A DNA stretch of 64,000 bases, taken from Micromonospora sp. RHAY321. Lineage in GTDB: Bacteria > Actinomycetota > Actinomycetes > Mycobacteriales > Micromonosporaceae. Position 1 is the first letter of the stretch; every line of letters starts with the position of its first letter. Positions 38,228 to 47,535 of this stretch are shown piece after piece. Location: assembly GCF_023896955.1 (NCBI RefSeq), contig NZ_JAMHIW010000002.1:558001-622000 (forward strand). Direction: 5' to 3'. Below the pieces are notes generated by a model. The model was given only the letters and a program-made list of their open reading frames with translations, was not told the origin of the DNA and searched no databases. The translations under genes were made by a program, and so were the position numbers.

Positions 38228-39456
38228 CCCCGGTGACCGTGGTCGGCCTAGACGCCGTCGGCGCCCCGCCGCACCCCGCGCTCGCGCCGGCGCTGGCCGC
38301 CGCCGGTCTGGTGGTCGGGGCCGCCCGGCACCTGGCCGCGGTGCCCGTACCGCCCGGCGCGGCCACCGCCGCCCTCGGGCCGCTGGATCCGGCCGTACGG
38401 CGGCTGGCCGCCGCCGTCGGCGACGGTGTGCCGGCCGTGGTGCTGGCCAGCGGAGATCCGGGCCTGTTCGGCATCGTGCGACGGCTGCGCGCGGCCGGGC
38501 TGCCGTTGCGGGTCGTTCCCGCCGTGTCCAGCGTGGCCGCCGCGTTCGCCCGTGCCGGGCTGCCCTGGGACGGCGCCGCCGTGGTCACCGCGCACGGCCG
38601 TGACCCGCGACCGGCGCTGAACGCCTGCCGGGCGCTGCCGCTGGTCGCCGTGCTCACCGCGCCCGGCGCCGGCGCCGCCGAGCTGGCCGCCGGGCTGGCC
38701 GGCTGGTCCCGCCGCCTGGTCGTCGCCGAGCACCTGGGCACCGACGCCGAACGGGTCAGCGAGGTGACCCCCGAGCAGGCTGCCGTCAGGACCTGGGACG
38801 ACCCGCACGTGCTGCTCAGCATCGCCGCACCCGACCCGGCCGACCCCGTCGCGCCCGCCGGGATGCGGGCCGACAACCAACCTGCCGCCGCGCCGGTCGG
38901 CGGCTGGGCACTGCCGGAGAGCCGCTACGCCCACCGCGACTCAATGATCACCAAGTCGGAGGTACGCGCCCTCGTCGTCGCCCGGCTGCGCCCCCGGCTG
39001 GGCCGCCTGGTCTGGGACATCGGCGCGGGCAGCGGCTCGGTGGGCATCGAGTGCGCGCTGCTCGGGGCGGCTGTCCTCGCCGTCGAGCAGGACCCGGAAG
39101 GTGCCGCGACGATCCGGGCCAACGCCGCCGCGCACGCCGTCGACGTCCGGCTGGTCGTCGGGCGGGCCCCGGCGGCGCTGGCCGGCCTGCCCGAGCCGGA
39201 CGCGGTCTTCGTCGGCGGCGGTGGCGGGGACGTCCTCGCCGCCGTGGTGGCCGGTCTACCCGAGCGGGTGGTGCTCACCCTGGCCGCCCTGGACCGGGTC
39301 GCGCCGGCCGTCGGGCTGCTGCGCGCCGCCGGCTACACCGTCGAGGGCAGTCAACTCTCCGCCGCCCGCCTCGCCGACCTGCCCGGCGGGTCGATCCGCC
39401 TCGCGGCCACCAACCCGGTGGTCGTCCTCACCGGGGAGCGCCCGTGCACAACCTGA
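38224..39456 (+). CDS. cobL: Precorrin-6Y C5,15-methyltransferase CobL (CbiE-CbiT fusion)
   Basis: 410 residues; GTG at 38224 in the GTGA overlap. Residues 1 to about 205 are the CbiE methylase (VVGLDAVGAPPHPALA, VVLASGDPGLFGIVRRLRAAG). After a short linker, the CbiT part begins at ALPESRYAHRDSMITKSEVRAL and has the SAM loop VWDIGAGSGSVGIECALLG near 263 and a G-rich VFVGGGGGD. The fusion methylates C5 and C15 and removes the C12 acetate. The stop lies 13 bases inside the following gene. Confidence 0.94.
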   Translation: MTPVTVVGLDAVGAPPHPALAPALAAAGLVVGAARHLAAVPVPPGAATAALGPLDPAVRRLAAAVGDGVPAVVLASGDPGLFGIVRRLRAAGLPLRVVPAVSSVAAAFARAGLPWDGAAVVTAHGRDPRPALNACRALPLVAVLTAPGAGAAELAAGLAGWSRRLVVAEHLGTDAERVSEVTPEQAAVRTWDDPHVLLSIAAPDPADPVAPAGMRADNQPAAAPVGGWALPESRYAHRDSMITKSEVRALVVARLRPRLGRLVWDIGAGSGSVGIECALLGAAVLAVEQDPEGAATIRANAAAHAVDVRLVVGRAPAALAGLPEPDAVFVGGGGGDVLAAVVAGLPERVVLTLAALDRVAPAVGLLRAAGYTVEGSQLSAARLADLPGGSIRLAATNPVVVLTGERPCTT

Positions 39457-41183
39457 CCTCGCACACCCGGATCGGGCTGGTCGCGGCCACCGCCGCCGGT
39501 CGGCGGCACGCCCACACCGTCGCCGCCGCCTGGCCACACGCCCGACTGGTCGAGGGGGACAGCGTCGCCGACGCGCTGCGAGACGCCTGGGGGCGGTGCG
39601 ACGCCGTGGTCGCCTTCCTGGCCACCGGCGCGGTGGTACGGATCCTCGCCCCGCTGCTCGGCGACAAGCGCACCGACCCGGCCGTGGTGGTCGTCGACGA
39701 GGCGGCCCGGCACGCCGTGGCGCTGCTGGGCGGGCACGCCGGCGGTGGCAACGACCTCGCCGAAGAGATCGGGGCTCTGCTGGACGCCCGACCGGTGGTC
39801 ACCACCGCCACCGACGCGGTCGACCTGCCGGGGCTGGACACCCTCGGCTGGCCGGTGGAGGGCGCGGTCGCCGCGGTGTCCCGCGCCATCCTGGACGGTG
39901 AGCCCGTCCGCCTGATCGCCGACGCCGAGTGGCCGCTGCCCGCCCTGCCACCGAACGTCCGTCCGCGGACGGCCGACGAGCGCGGCGACGCTCCGGAGGA
40001 CGGGTACCGGCTGCTGGTCACGGACCGGGTCGTGCCGCTGGACGGGCGGACGGCGGTGCTACGACCGCCGTCACTGGTCGCTGGCGTCGGTGCCAGTCGG
40101 GGCGTACCCGCCGCCGAGGTGGCGGAGCTGCTGCACCGGGTGCTGGCGCGGGCCGACCTCAGCCCGGCCAGCCTGCGCTGCCTGGCCAGCGCCGACGTCA
40201 AGGCCGACGAGGCGGGCATCCTCAGCACCGCCGACGCGTGCCGCGTACCCCTGGTGACCTGGACGGCGACGGAGCTGGCGGCGGTCGACGTGCCGCATCC
40301 CAGCGAGGTGGTCCGTGCCGCGGTCGGCACGCCGAGCGTGGCGGAGGCCGCCGCCCTGCTCGGCCATGCCGGTCGGCCGGGCGACGCCGCCCTGCTCGTG
40401 CCGAAGACCGCGTCGGCGATGGCCACCGTGGCGGTGGCGAGGCACGCGCCGCGCGGCCGGCTGGCCGTCGTCGGCCTCGGCCCGGGCGCTGCCGACCTGC
40501 GCACCCCCCGCGCGGTGGCCGAGCTGCGCCGCGCCGCCGTGGTCGTCGGCCTGGACCAGTACCTCGACCAGGTCCGCGACCTGCTCCGACCGGGCACCCG
40601 GGTGCTCTCCAGCGGGCTGGGCGCGGAGGAGGCACGGGCCCGCGCCGCCGTCGCCGAGGCCGCCGCCGGGAGGGCGGTCGCGCTGGTCGGGTCCGGCGAC
40701 GCCGGGGTGTACGCGATGGCCAGCCCCGCCCTGGAGTACGCCGACGAGCGCATCGACGTGGTCGGCGTCCCCGGGGTGACCGCAGCGCTGGCCGCCGGCG
40801 CGCTGCTCGGCGCCCCGCTCGGCCACGACCACGCCTACGTGAGCCTGTCGGACCTGCACACCCCGTGGGAGGTCATCGAGCGGCGGGTGACCGCCGCCGC
40901 GGAGGGTGACTTCGTGACGCTGTTCTACAACCCGCGCAGCCGCAACCGGGACTGGCAGCTCGGCGCGGCCCTGACGATCCTCGCCGAGCACCGGCCGGCG
41001 GACACCCCGGTCGGCGTGGTGCGCAACGCCAGCCGCCCCGACGAGCGCGTACACCTGGCCACCCTGGCCACCGTCGACCCGGCTCTGGTCGACATGTACA
41101 GCGTCGTGGTCGTCGGCAGCAGCGACACCCGGCTGGTCGCCGGCCGCATGGTCACGCCCCGGGGGTACCGGTGGCGATCGTGA
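39444..41183 (+). CDS. cbiG-cobJ: CbiG-CobJ fusion (cobalt-precorrin-5A hydrolase plus precorrin-3B C17-methyltransferase)
   Basis: 579 residues from the GTG at 39444 (GGGGAG upstream). Residues 1 to about 335 are CbiG: GLVAATAAGRRHAHTVA, FLATGAVVRILAPLLGDKRTDPAVVVVDE, LLGGHAGGGNDLAEEI, and GVGASRGVPAAEVAELL. From about 340 the CobJ/CbiH methylase follows: LAVVGLGPGAADLRTPRAVA, GSGDAGVYAMASPALEY, GVPGVTAALAAGALLGAPLGHD and TLFYNPRSRNRDW. CbiG opens the delta-lactone after ring contraction in the anaerobic route and CobJ methylates C17. Such fusions are known in actinobacteria. Confidence 0.94.
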   Translation: MHNLTSHTRIGLVAATAAGRRHAHTVAAAWPHARLVEGDSVADALRDAWGRCDAVVAFLATGAVVRILAPLLGDKRTDPAVVVVDEAARHAVALLGGHAGGGNDLAEEIGALLDARPVVTTATDAVDLPGLDTLGWPVEGAVAAVSRAILDGEPVRLIADAEWPLPALPPNVRPRTADERGDAPEDGYRLLVTDRVVPLDGRTAVLRPPSLVAGVGASRGVPAAEVAELLHRVLARADLSPASLRCLASADVKADEAGILSTADACRVPLVTWTATELAAVDVPHPSEVVRAAVGTPSVAEAAALLGHAGRPGDAALLVPKTASAMATVAVARHAPRGRLAVVGLGPGAADLRTPRAVAELRRAAVVVGLDQYLDQVRDLLRPGTRVLSSGLGAEEARARAAVAEAAAGRAVALVGSGDAGVYAMASPALEYADERIDVVGVPGVTAALAAGALLGAPLGHDHAYVSLSDLHTPWEVIERRVTAAAEGDFVTLFYNPRSRNRDWQLGAALTILAEHRPADTPVGVVRNASRPDERVHLATLATVDPALVDMYSVVVVGSSDTRLVAGRMVTPRGYRWRS

Positions 41184-41368
41184 CCATCGGCGCCTGCCAG
41201 GGCTGCGGCGCCTGCCTGCTCACCTGCCCCACCCACGCGATCCGTCCGGTGGCCGGGGGTCTGACGGTCCGCGTCGACCGCTGCACCGGCTGCCTGGAGT
41301 GCCTGGAGATCTGCCCGGTGGACGCGATCCGCGTCGCCGACCCCGACGAACGTGGAGGAGTCCGATGA
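41171..41368 (+). CDS. 2[4Fe-4S] ferredoxin
   Basis: 65 residues; GTG start 13 bases inside the end of cbiG-cobJ. Two complete cluster motifs are present: CQGCGACLLTCP near 9-20 and CTGCLECLEICP near 38-49, spaced as in clostridial-type ferredoxins. It overlaps the next gene by 4 bases (ATGA), so it is made together with the corrin enzymes. It could supply electrons for cobalt reduction before adenosylation or for a reductase in the ring-contraction steps; the partner is not known. Confidence 0.9.
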   Translation: MAIVTIGACQGCGACLLTCPTHAIRPVAGGLTVRVDRCTGCLECLEICPVDAIRVADPDERGGVR

Positions 41369-42471
41369 GTTCGACCGCCGTCAGCACCGCACCCCCGGCC
41401 GGCCGATGGAGCCGTGCCGAGCGGGCCCGCCTCGGCGGCATCGTGCTCGCCGTCGCCGTGCTGCACGTCGCCGGCTGGAGCCTGTACCTGTACTGGAACC
41501 ACCAGCCCGTTGCGGCCGGCGGGCTGGCCGGAGCCGGCGCCCTCGCGTACGTGCTCGGGGTCCGGCACGCCTTCGACGCCGACCACATCGCCGCCATCGA
41601 CGACACCACCCGGCTGATGCTGCTGCGCGGCCGGCGGCCGGTGGGCGTCGGGTTCTTCTTCGCCCTCGGGCACAGCGCCGTGGTGCTGCTGCTCGCCCTG
41701 ATCGTCGGGCTGGCCTCGGCCAACCTCACCGGCCCCGGGCTGGAGCAGGCCCGCGAACTGGGAGCCACCATCGCGATCGTCACCGCCACCCTCTTCCTGG
41801 CGCTGGTGGCCGCGCTCAACGCGGTGGTCCTCGGCGGGTTGGCCCGGCTGTGGCGACGGCTGCGCCACGGTGACCTCGACGAGCGGGAACTGGACCTGCA
41901 ACTGCTCAACCGAGGGCTGATGCAGCGCGTGCTGGGTTCCCGGGCCCGCTCGCTGGTGCGTTCCTCCTGGCACATGGCGCCGGTCGGGTTCCTCTTCGGC
42001 CTCGGCCTGGAGACGGCCAGCGAGGTGACCCTGCTGGCGCTGTCGGCCAGCACCGCCGCCTCGGGCGGGCTGCCGGTGCTGGCCCTGCTGACGCTGCCAC
42101 TGCTCTTCGCCGCCGGCATGTCCGCCATGGACACCGCGGACAGCCTGCTGATGAGCCGCGCCTACTCGTGGGCGTACCGGCAGCCGGCCCGGCGGCTCTA
42201 CTACAACCTGGCCACCACGGCGATGACGGTGCTGGTCGGCGCGGTGGTGGCCAGCGTCTACCTGGCCGGCCTGCTGGTCGACCACCTGGGGATGACCGCG
42301 CTGGCCGGGTACGCGGCCGTCGCCGACCACTTCGAGCAACTCGGCTACGTGGTGGTGGGGCTCTTCGTCGCCTCCTGGGTGGGTGCGGTCGCGCTGTGGA
42401 AGGTGCGCGGCTACGACCGCCGCTACGGCACCGCCGCCGTGCCCACCGAAGTGGTGGGGGAGCGGCAGTGA
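41365..42471 (+). CDS. NiCoT-family nickel/cobalt permease
   Basis: 368 residues; ATG at 41365 preceded by GTGGAGGAG. The family signature in helix 2, RHAFDADHIAAIDD, is present, along with FFFALGHSAVVLLLALIVG, LGLETASEVTLLAL and AAGMSAMDTADSLLM. About eight membrane helices can be counted, and a polar loop (LWRRLRHGDLDERELD) lies in the middle. HoxN/NixA-type permeases import Ni or Co ions; the location in a cobalamin operon behind the riboswitch favours cobalt. Confidence 0.93.
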   Translation: MSSTAVSTAPPAGRWSRAERARLGGIVLAVAVLHVAGWSLYLYWNHQPVAAGGLAGAGALAYVLGVRHAFDADHIAAIDDTTRLMLLRGRRPVGVGFFFALGHSAVVLLLALIVGLASANLTGPGLEQARELGATIAIVTATLFLALVAALNAVVLGGLARLWRRLRHGDLDERELDLQLLNRGLMQRVLGSRARSLVRSSWHMAPVGFLFGLGLETASEVTLLALSASTAASGGLPVLALLTLPLLFAAGMSAMDTADSLLMSRAYSWAYRQPARRLYYNLATTAMTVLVGAVVASVYLAGLLVDHLGMTALAGYAAVADHFEQLGYVVVGLFVASWVGAVALWKVRGYDRRYGTAAVPTEVVGERQ

Positions 42472-43064
42472 GCCGGGTCGTGCACCCCATCGAGGCGGAG
42501 TCTTACCGAATCCTGCGCGACCGGGTCGACCTGTCCCACCTGCCGCCGCTGAGCCGCGCGGTGACTGAGCGGGTGGTGCACGCCAGCGCCGACCTGGCGT
42601 ACGTCGACGAGCTGGTCTGCGACGAGGCGGCCCTGGAGTCCGGGCTGGCCGCGCTGCGCGCCGGCGCGCCGGTGGTCACCGACGTGGCCATGGTCGCCGC
42701 CGGCATCACCCGGGCCGGCCGGGAACTGGTCTGCCCGGTCGCCGAACCGGCCGCCGCCGAACTGGGCCGGACGGCCGGGATCACCCGGTCGGCGGCGGCG
42801 GTACGGATCGCACTGGACCGCGTCGGCCCGGGCGCCGTCTGGGTGGTCGGCTGCGCGCCGACGGCGCTGGTCGAACTGCTCACCCTGGACGCCGCGCCCG
42901 CGCTGGTCGTCGGCCTGCCGGTCGGCTTCGTGGGCGCGGCCGAGTCGAAGGCGGCGCTGCGGGCCAGCGGCCTGCCCGCAGTGTCCAACGTGGGGGAGAA
43001 GGGCGGCTCGGCGGTCGCCGCCGCCGCCCTCAACGCCCTGCTCTACGTCGAGGAGATGTCATGA
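42468..43064 (+). CDS. cobH: Precorrin-8X methylmutase CobH/CbiC
   Basis: 198 residues from the GTG at 42468. The protein is a complete CobH: HPIEAESYRILRDRVDLS, the catalytic His in RVVHASADLAYV (residue 38), VVTDVAMVAAGI and LVVGLPVGFVGAAESK, ending SNVGEKGGSAVAAAALNALL. It moves the methyl group from C11 to C12 to give hydrogenobyrinic (or cobyrinic) acid. 4-base overlaps on both sides couple it to the permease and to cbiX-cobA. Confidence 0.95.
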   Translation: MSRVVHPIEAESYRILRDRVDLSHLPPLSRAVTERVVHASADLAYVDELVCDEAALESGLAALRAGAPVVTDVAMVAAGITRAGRELVCPVAEPAAAELGRTAGITRSAAAVRIALDRVGPGAVWVVGCAPTALVELLTLDAAPALVVGLPVGFVGAAESKAALRASGLPAVSNVGEKGGSAVAAAALNALLYVEEMS

Positions 43065-44698
43065 CCGGTCTGGTCATCGTCGGGCACGGTACGCGCAGCG
43101 CGGCCGGGGTCGACCAGTTCGCCGCGCTGGTCGAGCGGGTCCGCCGACGCGGTGTCGTCGGCGACGTGGAGGGCGGCTTCATCGAGCTGTCCCGGCCGCC
43201 GCTGACCGACGCGGTGACCGCGCTGGTCGAGCGGGGGCACCGGGCGCTGGTGGCGCTGCCGCTGGTGCTCACCGCGGCCGGCCACGGCAAGGGCGACATC
43301 CCCGCCGCCATGGGACGCGAGCAGGAGCGCCACCCGGGGCTGAGCTACCGCTACGGCCGTCCACTCGGGCCGCACCCACTGCTGCACGACGCCCTCGAAC
43401 AGCGCATCGACGCGGCGCTGGCCGGCGCCGACCGGGCCGGCACCTGGGTCGCGCTGATCGGCCGGGGTTCCACCGACCCGGACGCCAACGCCGAGGTGGC
43501 CAAGGTGGCCCGGCTGCTCTGGGAGGGGCGCGGCTACGCCGGCGTCGAGCCGGGGTTCATCTCCCTGGCCGAGCCGTCGGTGCCGCAGGTGCTCGACCGG
43601 CTGCGTCGGCTCGGCGCGCGGCGGATCGTGGTCGCGCCGTACTTCCTGTTCGCCGGGGTGCTGCCGGACCGGATCGTCGCCCGGTCGGCGGAGTTCGCCG
43701 CCGCCCACCCCGAGCTGGACGTGCGGGTCGCCGGCCTGATCGGCGACTGCGACGCGTTGGCCGACCTGGTGCTGGAGCGCTACGCCGAGGCGCTGGGCGG
43801 GGACATCCGGATGAACTGCGACACCTGCGCGTACCGGGTGCTGATGCCCGGTTTCGCCGACAAGGTGGGGCGCCCGCAGCGCCCGCACGACCACCCCGAC
43901 GACCCGGTCGGCGGCCACCACCATCACCACGGGCACGAGCACGGCCACGAGCACCACGGGCACGGCTCGGTGGCGGTGGTCGGCGGCGGGCCGGGGCCCG
44001 ACGACCTGATCACGGTACGCGGCCGGGCGCTGCTCGACGCCGCCGACGTGGTGGTCGTCGACCGCCTGGCTCCACAGGGGCTGCTCGCCGGACTGCGCCC
44101 CGACGTGCTGGTGGTCGACGCCGCCAAGGTGCCCCGTGGCCCGTCCGTGGCCCAGGAGGCGATCAACGCGGCCCTGGTGTCGCACGCTCGCGCCGGCCGG
44201 CGGGTGGTCCGGCTCAAGGGCGGCGACCCGTACGTTTTCGGACGCGGGCACGAGGAGGTGCTGGCCTGCCGGGCGGCCGGCGTACCGGTGACCGTGGTCC
44301 CCGGAGTGAGCAGCGCGTTGGCCGCGCCGGCGCTGGCCGGCGTGCCGGTGACCCACCGGGGCGTGGCGCACGACGTCACCGTCGTCTCCGGGCACCTGCC
44401 GCCCGGCCACCCCGACTCGCTGGTCGACTGGGCGGCGCTGGCTCGGGCCCGGGGCACCGTCGTGCTGCTGATGGCCGTCGACACCATCGCCAAGATCGCG
44501 TCGGTGCTGATCGAGCACGGCCGTGCCCCGGAGACTCCGGTGCTCGCCGTGCAGGACGCCGGGCAGCCCGACCAGCGGTCGGTGCCCGCCCGGTTGGACG
44601 AGATCGGCGCGGTCGCCGCCCGGGAGGACATCCGTCCGCCCGCCGTCTTCGTTCTCGGCCCGGTGGTCGCTGTCGGGACCACCGGGCCCAGGGACTGA
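43061..44698 (+). CDS. cbiX-cobA: Fusion of sirohydrochlorin cobaltochelatase CbiX and uroporphyrinogen-III methyltransferase CobA with a His-rich linker
   Basis: 545 residues. Residues 1-265 are a long-form CbiX with two repeats of the chelatase fold; the metal-site histidines are in VGHGTR (H9) and AAGHGKGD (H75). MNCDTCAYR (Cys 253 and 256) may hold a cluster or metal. A linker with 13 His in 26 residues (276-301) includes HHHHHGHEHGHEHHGHG. Residues 303-545 are a complete SUMT: VVGGGPGPDDLITVRG, RLKGGDPYVFGRGHEE, VPGVSSALAAPALAGVP. The protein methylates uroporphyrinogen III and inserts cobalt into sirohydrochlorin. It is the last gene of the operon, three bases from a convergent stop. 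Confidence 0.92.
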   Translation: MTGLVIVGHGTRSAAGVDQFAALVERVRRRGVVGDVEGGFIELSRPPLTDAVTALVERGHRALVALPLVLTAAGHGKGDIPAAMGREQERHPGLSYRYGRPLGPHPLLHDALEQRIDAALAGADRAGTWVALIGRGSTDPDANAEVAKVARLLWEGRGYAGVEPGFISLAEPSVPQVLDRLRRLGARRIVVAPYFLFAGVLPDRIVARSAEFAAAHPELDVRVAGLIGDCDALADLVLERYAEALGGDIRMNCDTCAYRVLMPGFADKVGRPQRPHDHPDDPVGGHHHHHGHEHGHEHHGHGSVAVVGGGPGPDDLITVRGRALLDAADVVVVDRLAPQGLLAGLRPDVLVVDAAKVPRGPSVAQEAINAALVSHARAGRRVVRLKGGDPYVFGRGHEEVLACRAAGVPVTVVPGVSSALAAPALAGVPVTHRGVAHDVTVVSGHLPPGHPDSLVDWAALARARGTVVLLMAVDTIAKIASVLIEHGRAPETPVLAVQDAGQPDQRSVPARLDEIGAVAAREDIRPPAVFVLGPVVAVGTTGPRD

Positions 44699-44701
44699 CG
44701 A

Positions 44702-46858
44702 CTACTCGCTGCGGGCGGTCTCCGGTCCGGTGATGCGTTCCAACAGCGGCAGCGTGGAGGCGATGACGCCGAGGCAGGTGGCCAACCCGACGACGACGAT
44801 CACGTAGAAGCCCGGCTGCGGCGCGACGAGCGTGTAGTCCATCTGCGCCCGCAGGAACAGGTGGGCGGCGAGGAGGCCCATGCCGATGGCGACGGCGGCG
44901 ACGGCGAGCATCGGTACGGCGCTCTCCAGCGCCACCACCCGGCGCAGGACCCGCACCGGCGCGCCGCTGAGGCGCAGCAGGCTGAACGGACGCCGGCGTT
45001 CGGTGAGGCCGCCGATCACGCTGACCGCGAGGCTGCACCCGCCGAGCGCCAGGCTGGCGATGATGATGACGTTGGCCAGTTGTTCCCAGCCGCGCAGCGT
45101 GTTGGCGAACGCCGACTCGAAGTCGCCGGGCACGTTCGGCGCCACCCGGAAGGCCGGAAAGGCGGTCTCGAGGACGGTGCGCGAGCGTTCGACGGCGGCG
45201 GCGGAACCATCCGTGCCGACGACGATCGACAGCACCGGCAGCCTCTGCAGGTCGCCGAGTGGGACCGAGGCGATCGGCCAGACCCTCGTGGACGACGCCG
45301 TTTCCCGGAAGGGGATGAAGCCCATCGCCACCTCGGCGACGCTCGCGCCGTCGGCGCACCGGCCGTAGGCGCTCGGGAACTCGGTGCAGGCGACCAGGCC
45401 GGGCTCGCTGGCGCTCATCATGTCTGGGTTCTCGCGGACCGCGGCCGCGAACCGTACGCCGGTGGTGGAGCGCAGTTCGGTGAACAGCGCGTCGGGCACC
45501 GAGGGTGACTTCTCGCCGAAGTCCATGGACAGGGTTCTCGCCTCGGTCGAGCCGATCGGCGCCGGGCCGCGGTTGGCGACGATCGTGGTGATCACGCCGA
45601 CGGCAACGCTCGTGACGAAGAGCGCGAGCATGATGCCGCTGATCGCCCGGAAGCCGGCCTTCGGGTTGTCGGCGAGACGGCGCGCGGCGATGAGCGTGGC
45701 GGGGCGACTGGCGTACCGGGCCATCACCCGGGCGCCGACCATCGTCAACCAGGGGCCGGCGAAGACCAGGCCGGCCATGATGAGCAGCAGGGCGGGTAGG
45801 AACACCGCGGTCTGGCCGTCGGAGGTCTCGGGCCGGTAGCCGATGGCGTAGAACAACATGGCGACACCGAGCAGGATCGGGATCAGCCGGTACGCCCGCG
45901 GTGCGCGGGGGGTGACCCTCCGGGTGACACCCAGCGGAGAGATCCGCACGCGGCGTAGCGAGACCTGGGCCGCTACCGCCGCACCGGCCGGAACGCCGAG
46001 CGCCACGAGCAGGACGTCCAGCACGCCCAGTGACATGTCGCTGGGAAAGAACGGCATGCCGGTGAACGGGATGCCCGCCATCGGGCCGCGCAGGGCGTAG
46101 AAGAGGACGAAGCCGAGGGCGGTGCCGACGACGGCCGCGGCGGTCGCCTCCGCTGCCGCGACCACCGATATTTGCTTCGGTGTCGCGCCAACCAGGCGCA
46201 TGGCGGCGAAGCGCTGCTCCCTGCGGGCGGCACTGAGCCGGGTCGCGGTGCCGATGAAGATCAGCACCGGAAACAGCAGCCCACCGGCGATCACGCCCAG
46301 GATGAGGTTCACTACCGTTTCGGGGATTGCGGGAGTGTCACCGACGCTGGTGACCTGCTGGGCGAGGGGCAGCCTGGCAACCTCGTCGGGGGTGCCACCC
46401 ATGACGACGAGCAGGGTGTCCGGTGAGGTCAGTGCGGCCGGGCCGACGGTGCCGAGGTCACGCCCCGGGTAGCGCTCGGCCAGTTGGTCGGCGGGATGGG
46501 CTGCCAGCAGGTTCTGCAACGAGGGCGAGGCGTAGTACTCCCCGGGGCGCGGGATGGTCGGGATGCCGACCGGGGTGGGCGCGCTCGGGCCGGTCGCGGC
46601 GACGTCGATCCGGATGATCTGCTTGCCGTGGAAGTAGTCCTCCCGGGTCGACCACCACAGGGGATCGGCGTCGCCGCCCGTCGAGGCTTGGGGATACACC
46701 GACGCGGCCCGGGTGAGCTGGGCGTTGACGGCGTTGACCCCGGCGAGGGTGGTCAGCAGCAGCCCGCTGCCGATCGCGACGGCGGCGGCGATGACGACCA
46801 GGCGGGTGAGCGCCTCACGGCCACCGGCCACGGCGAGACGGAGCCCGAAGCCGATCAT
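44702..46858 (-). CDS. FtsX-type ABC transporter permease
   Basis: 718 residues, translated together with the ATPase (ATGA overlap at 46855-46858). Helix 1 is at about 18-40 (LVVIAAAVAIGSGLLLTTL), then an outside domain; two blocks of three helices each lie near 180-310 and 540-710, with others between at 335-420. MRLVGATPKQISVVAAAEA and LRLSGAPVRVLRRVVALES are the typical FtsX/MacB coupling segments, present once in each half. Such proteins expel peptides or lipids, or transmit force to surface proteins. PadR upstream points to an inducible drug or envelope-stress role. Confidence 0.88.
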   Translation of the reverse strand: MIGFGLRLAVAGGREALTRLVVIAAAVAIGSGLLLTTLAGVNAVNAQLTRAASVYPQASTGGDADPLWWSTREDYFHGKQIIRIDVAATGPSAPTPVGIPTIPRPGEYYASPSLQNLLAAHPADQLAERYPGRDLGTVGPAALTSPDTLLVVMGGTPDEVARLPLAQQVTSVGDTPAIPETVVNLILGVIAGGLLFPVLIFIGTATRLSAARREQRFAAMRLVGATPKQISVVAAAEATAAAVVGTALGFVLFYALRGPMAGIPFTGMPFFPSDMSLGVLDVLLVALGVPAGAAVAAQVSLRRVRISPLGVTRRVTPRAPRAYRLIPILLGVAMLFYAIGYRPETSDGQTAVFLPALLLIMAGLVFAGPWLTMVGARVMARYASRPATLIAARRLADNPKAGFRAISGIMLALFVTSVAVGVITTIVANRGPAPIGSTEARTLSMDFGEKSPSVPDALFTELRSTTGVRFAAAVRENPDMMSASEPGLVACTEFPSAYGRCADGASVAEVAMGFIPFRETASSTRVWPIASVPLGDLQRLPVLSIVVGTDGSAAAVERSRTVLETAFPAFRVAPNVPGDFESAFANTLRGWEQLANVIIIASLALGGCSLAVSVIGGLTERRRPFSLLRLSGAPVRVLRRVVALESAVPMLAVAAVAIGMGLLAAHLFLRAQMDYTLVAPQPGFYVIVVVGLATCLGVIASTLPLLERITGPETARSE

Positions 46859-47535
46859 GAGGCGATCCGGTCCGGCGCGTTGACGCGCCCGTCGCGGACC
46901 ATGACCTCGCGGTCGGCGTACGCGGCGATCCTGGCCTCGTGGGTGACCAGGATGACCGTGGTGCCCTGCTCGCGGGCGGCGCTGACCAGCAGGTCCATGA
47001 CCTGTTCGCCGGTGAGCGAGTCGAGCGCGCCGGTCGGCTCGTCGGCGAAGAGGACCTGCGGCTCGGCGACCAGGCCCCGGGCGAGGGCGACGCGTTGCGC
47101 CTGCCCGCCGGACAGCTCACCGGAGCGGCGCTGCTCCATGCCGTCCAGGCCGAGGCGTTCGAACCAGGCGTACGCCCGGCGCAGCGCCTGCGTCCGGCGC
47201 ACGCCGCTGAGCAACAGCGGCAGGGCGACGTTCTCCGCCGCGGTGAGCTCGGGGACGAGCTGACCGAACTGGAACACGAAGCCGAAGCGGTCGCGCCGCA
47301 GACTGCTGCGCTCGGGCTCGGACATGGTGTCGACGCGGACCCCGTCGAAAAGGATCTCGCCGGAGTCGGGCACGAGGATGCCGGCCAGGCAGTGCAGCAG
47401 GGTGGACTTGCCCGAGCCGCTGGGACCCATGATGGCGAGGATCTCGCCCGCGTCCACGGCGATGCTGGCGCCGCGCAGCGCCGGGGTCCGGCCGAACGCG
47501 AACTCCGCGTCGCGTGCTTCGATCACGACGCTCAT
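46855..47535 (-). CDS. ABC transporter ATP-binding protein (MacB/LolD type)
   Basis: 226 residues; ATG at 47535 inside an ATGA overlap with the PadR gene. All ATPase motifs are in place: Walker A MGPSGSGKSTLLHCLAG, Q-loop FVFQFGQLVPELTAAEN, signature ELSGGQAQRVALARGL, Walker B VLFADEPTGALD and the switch His in VTHEA. It belongs to the group that pairs with FtsX-like permeases. It forms an operon with the PadR regulator before it and the permease after it. Confidence 0.94.
   Translation of the reverse strand: MSVVIEARDAEFAFGRTPALRGASIAVDAGEILAIMGPSGSGKSTLLHCLAGILVPDSGEILFDGVRVDTMSEPERSSLRRDRFGFVFQFGQLVPELTAAENVALPLLLSGVRRTQALRRAYAWFERLGLDGMEQRRSGELSGGQAQRVALARGLVAEPQVLFADEPTGALDSLTGEQVMDLLVSAAREQGTTVILVTHEARIAAYADREVMVRDGRVNAPDRIAS

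Noticed and set aside
43916..43976. CAC/GAG-rich simple sequence in cbiX-cobA that might be taken as a frame error or repeat expansion
   Set aside because: It is in frame, encodes the His-rich linker, and both flanking domains are intact.
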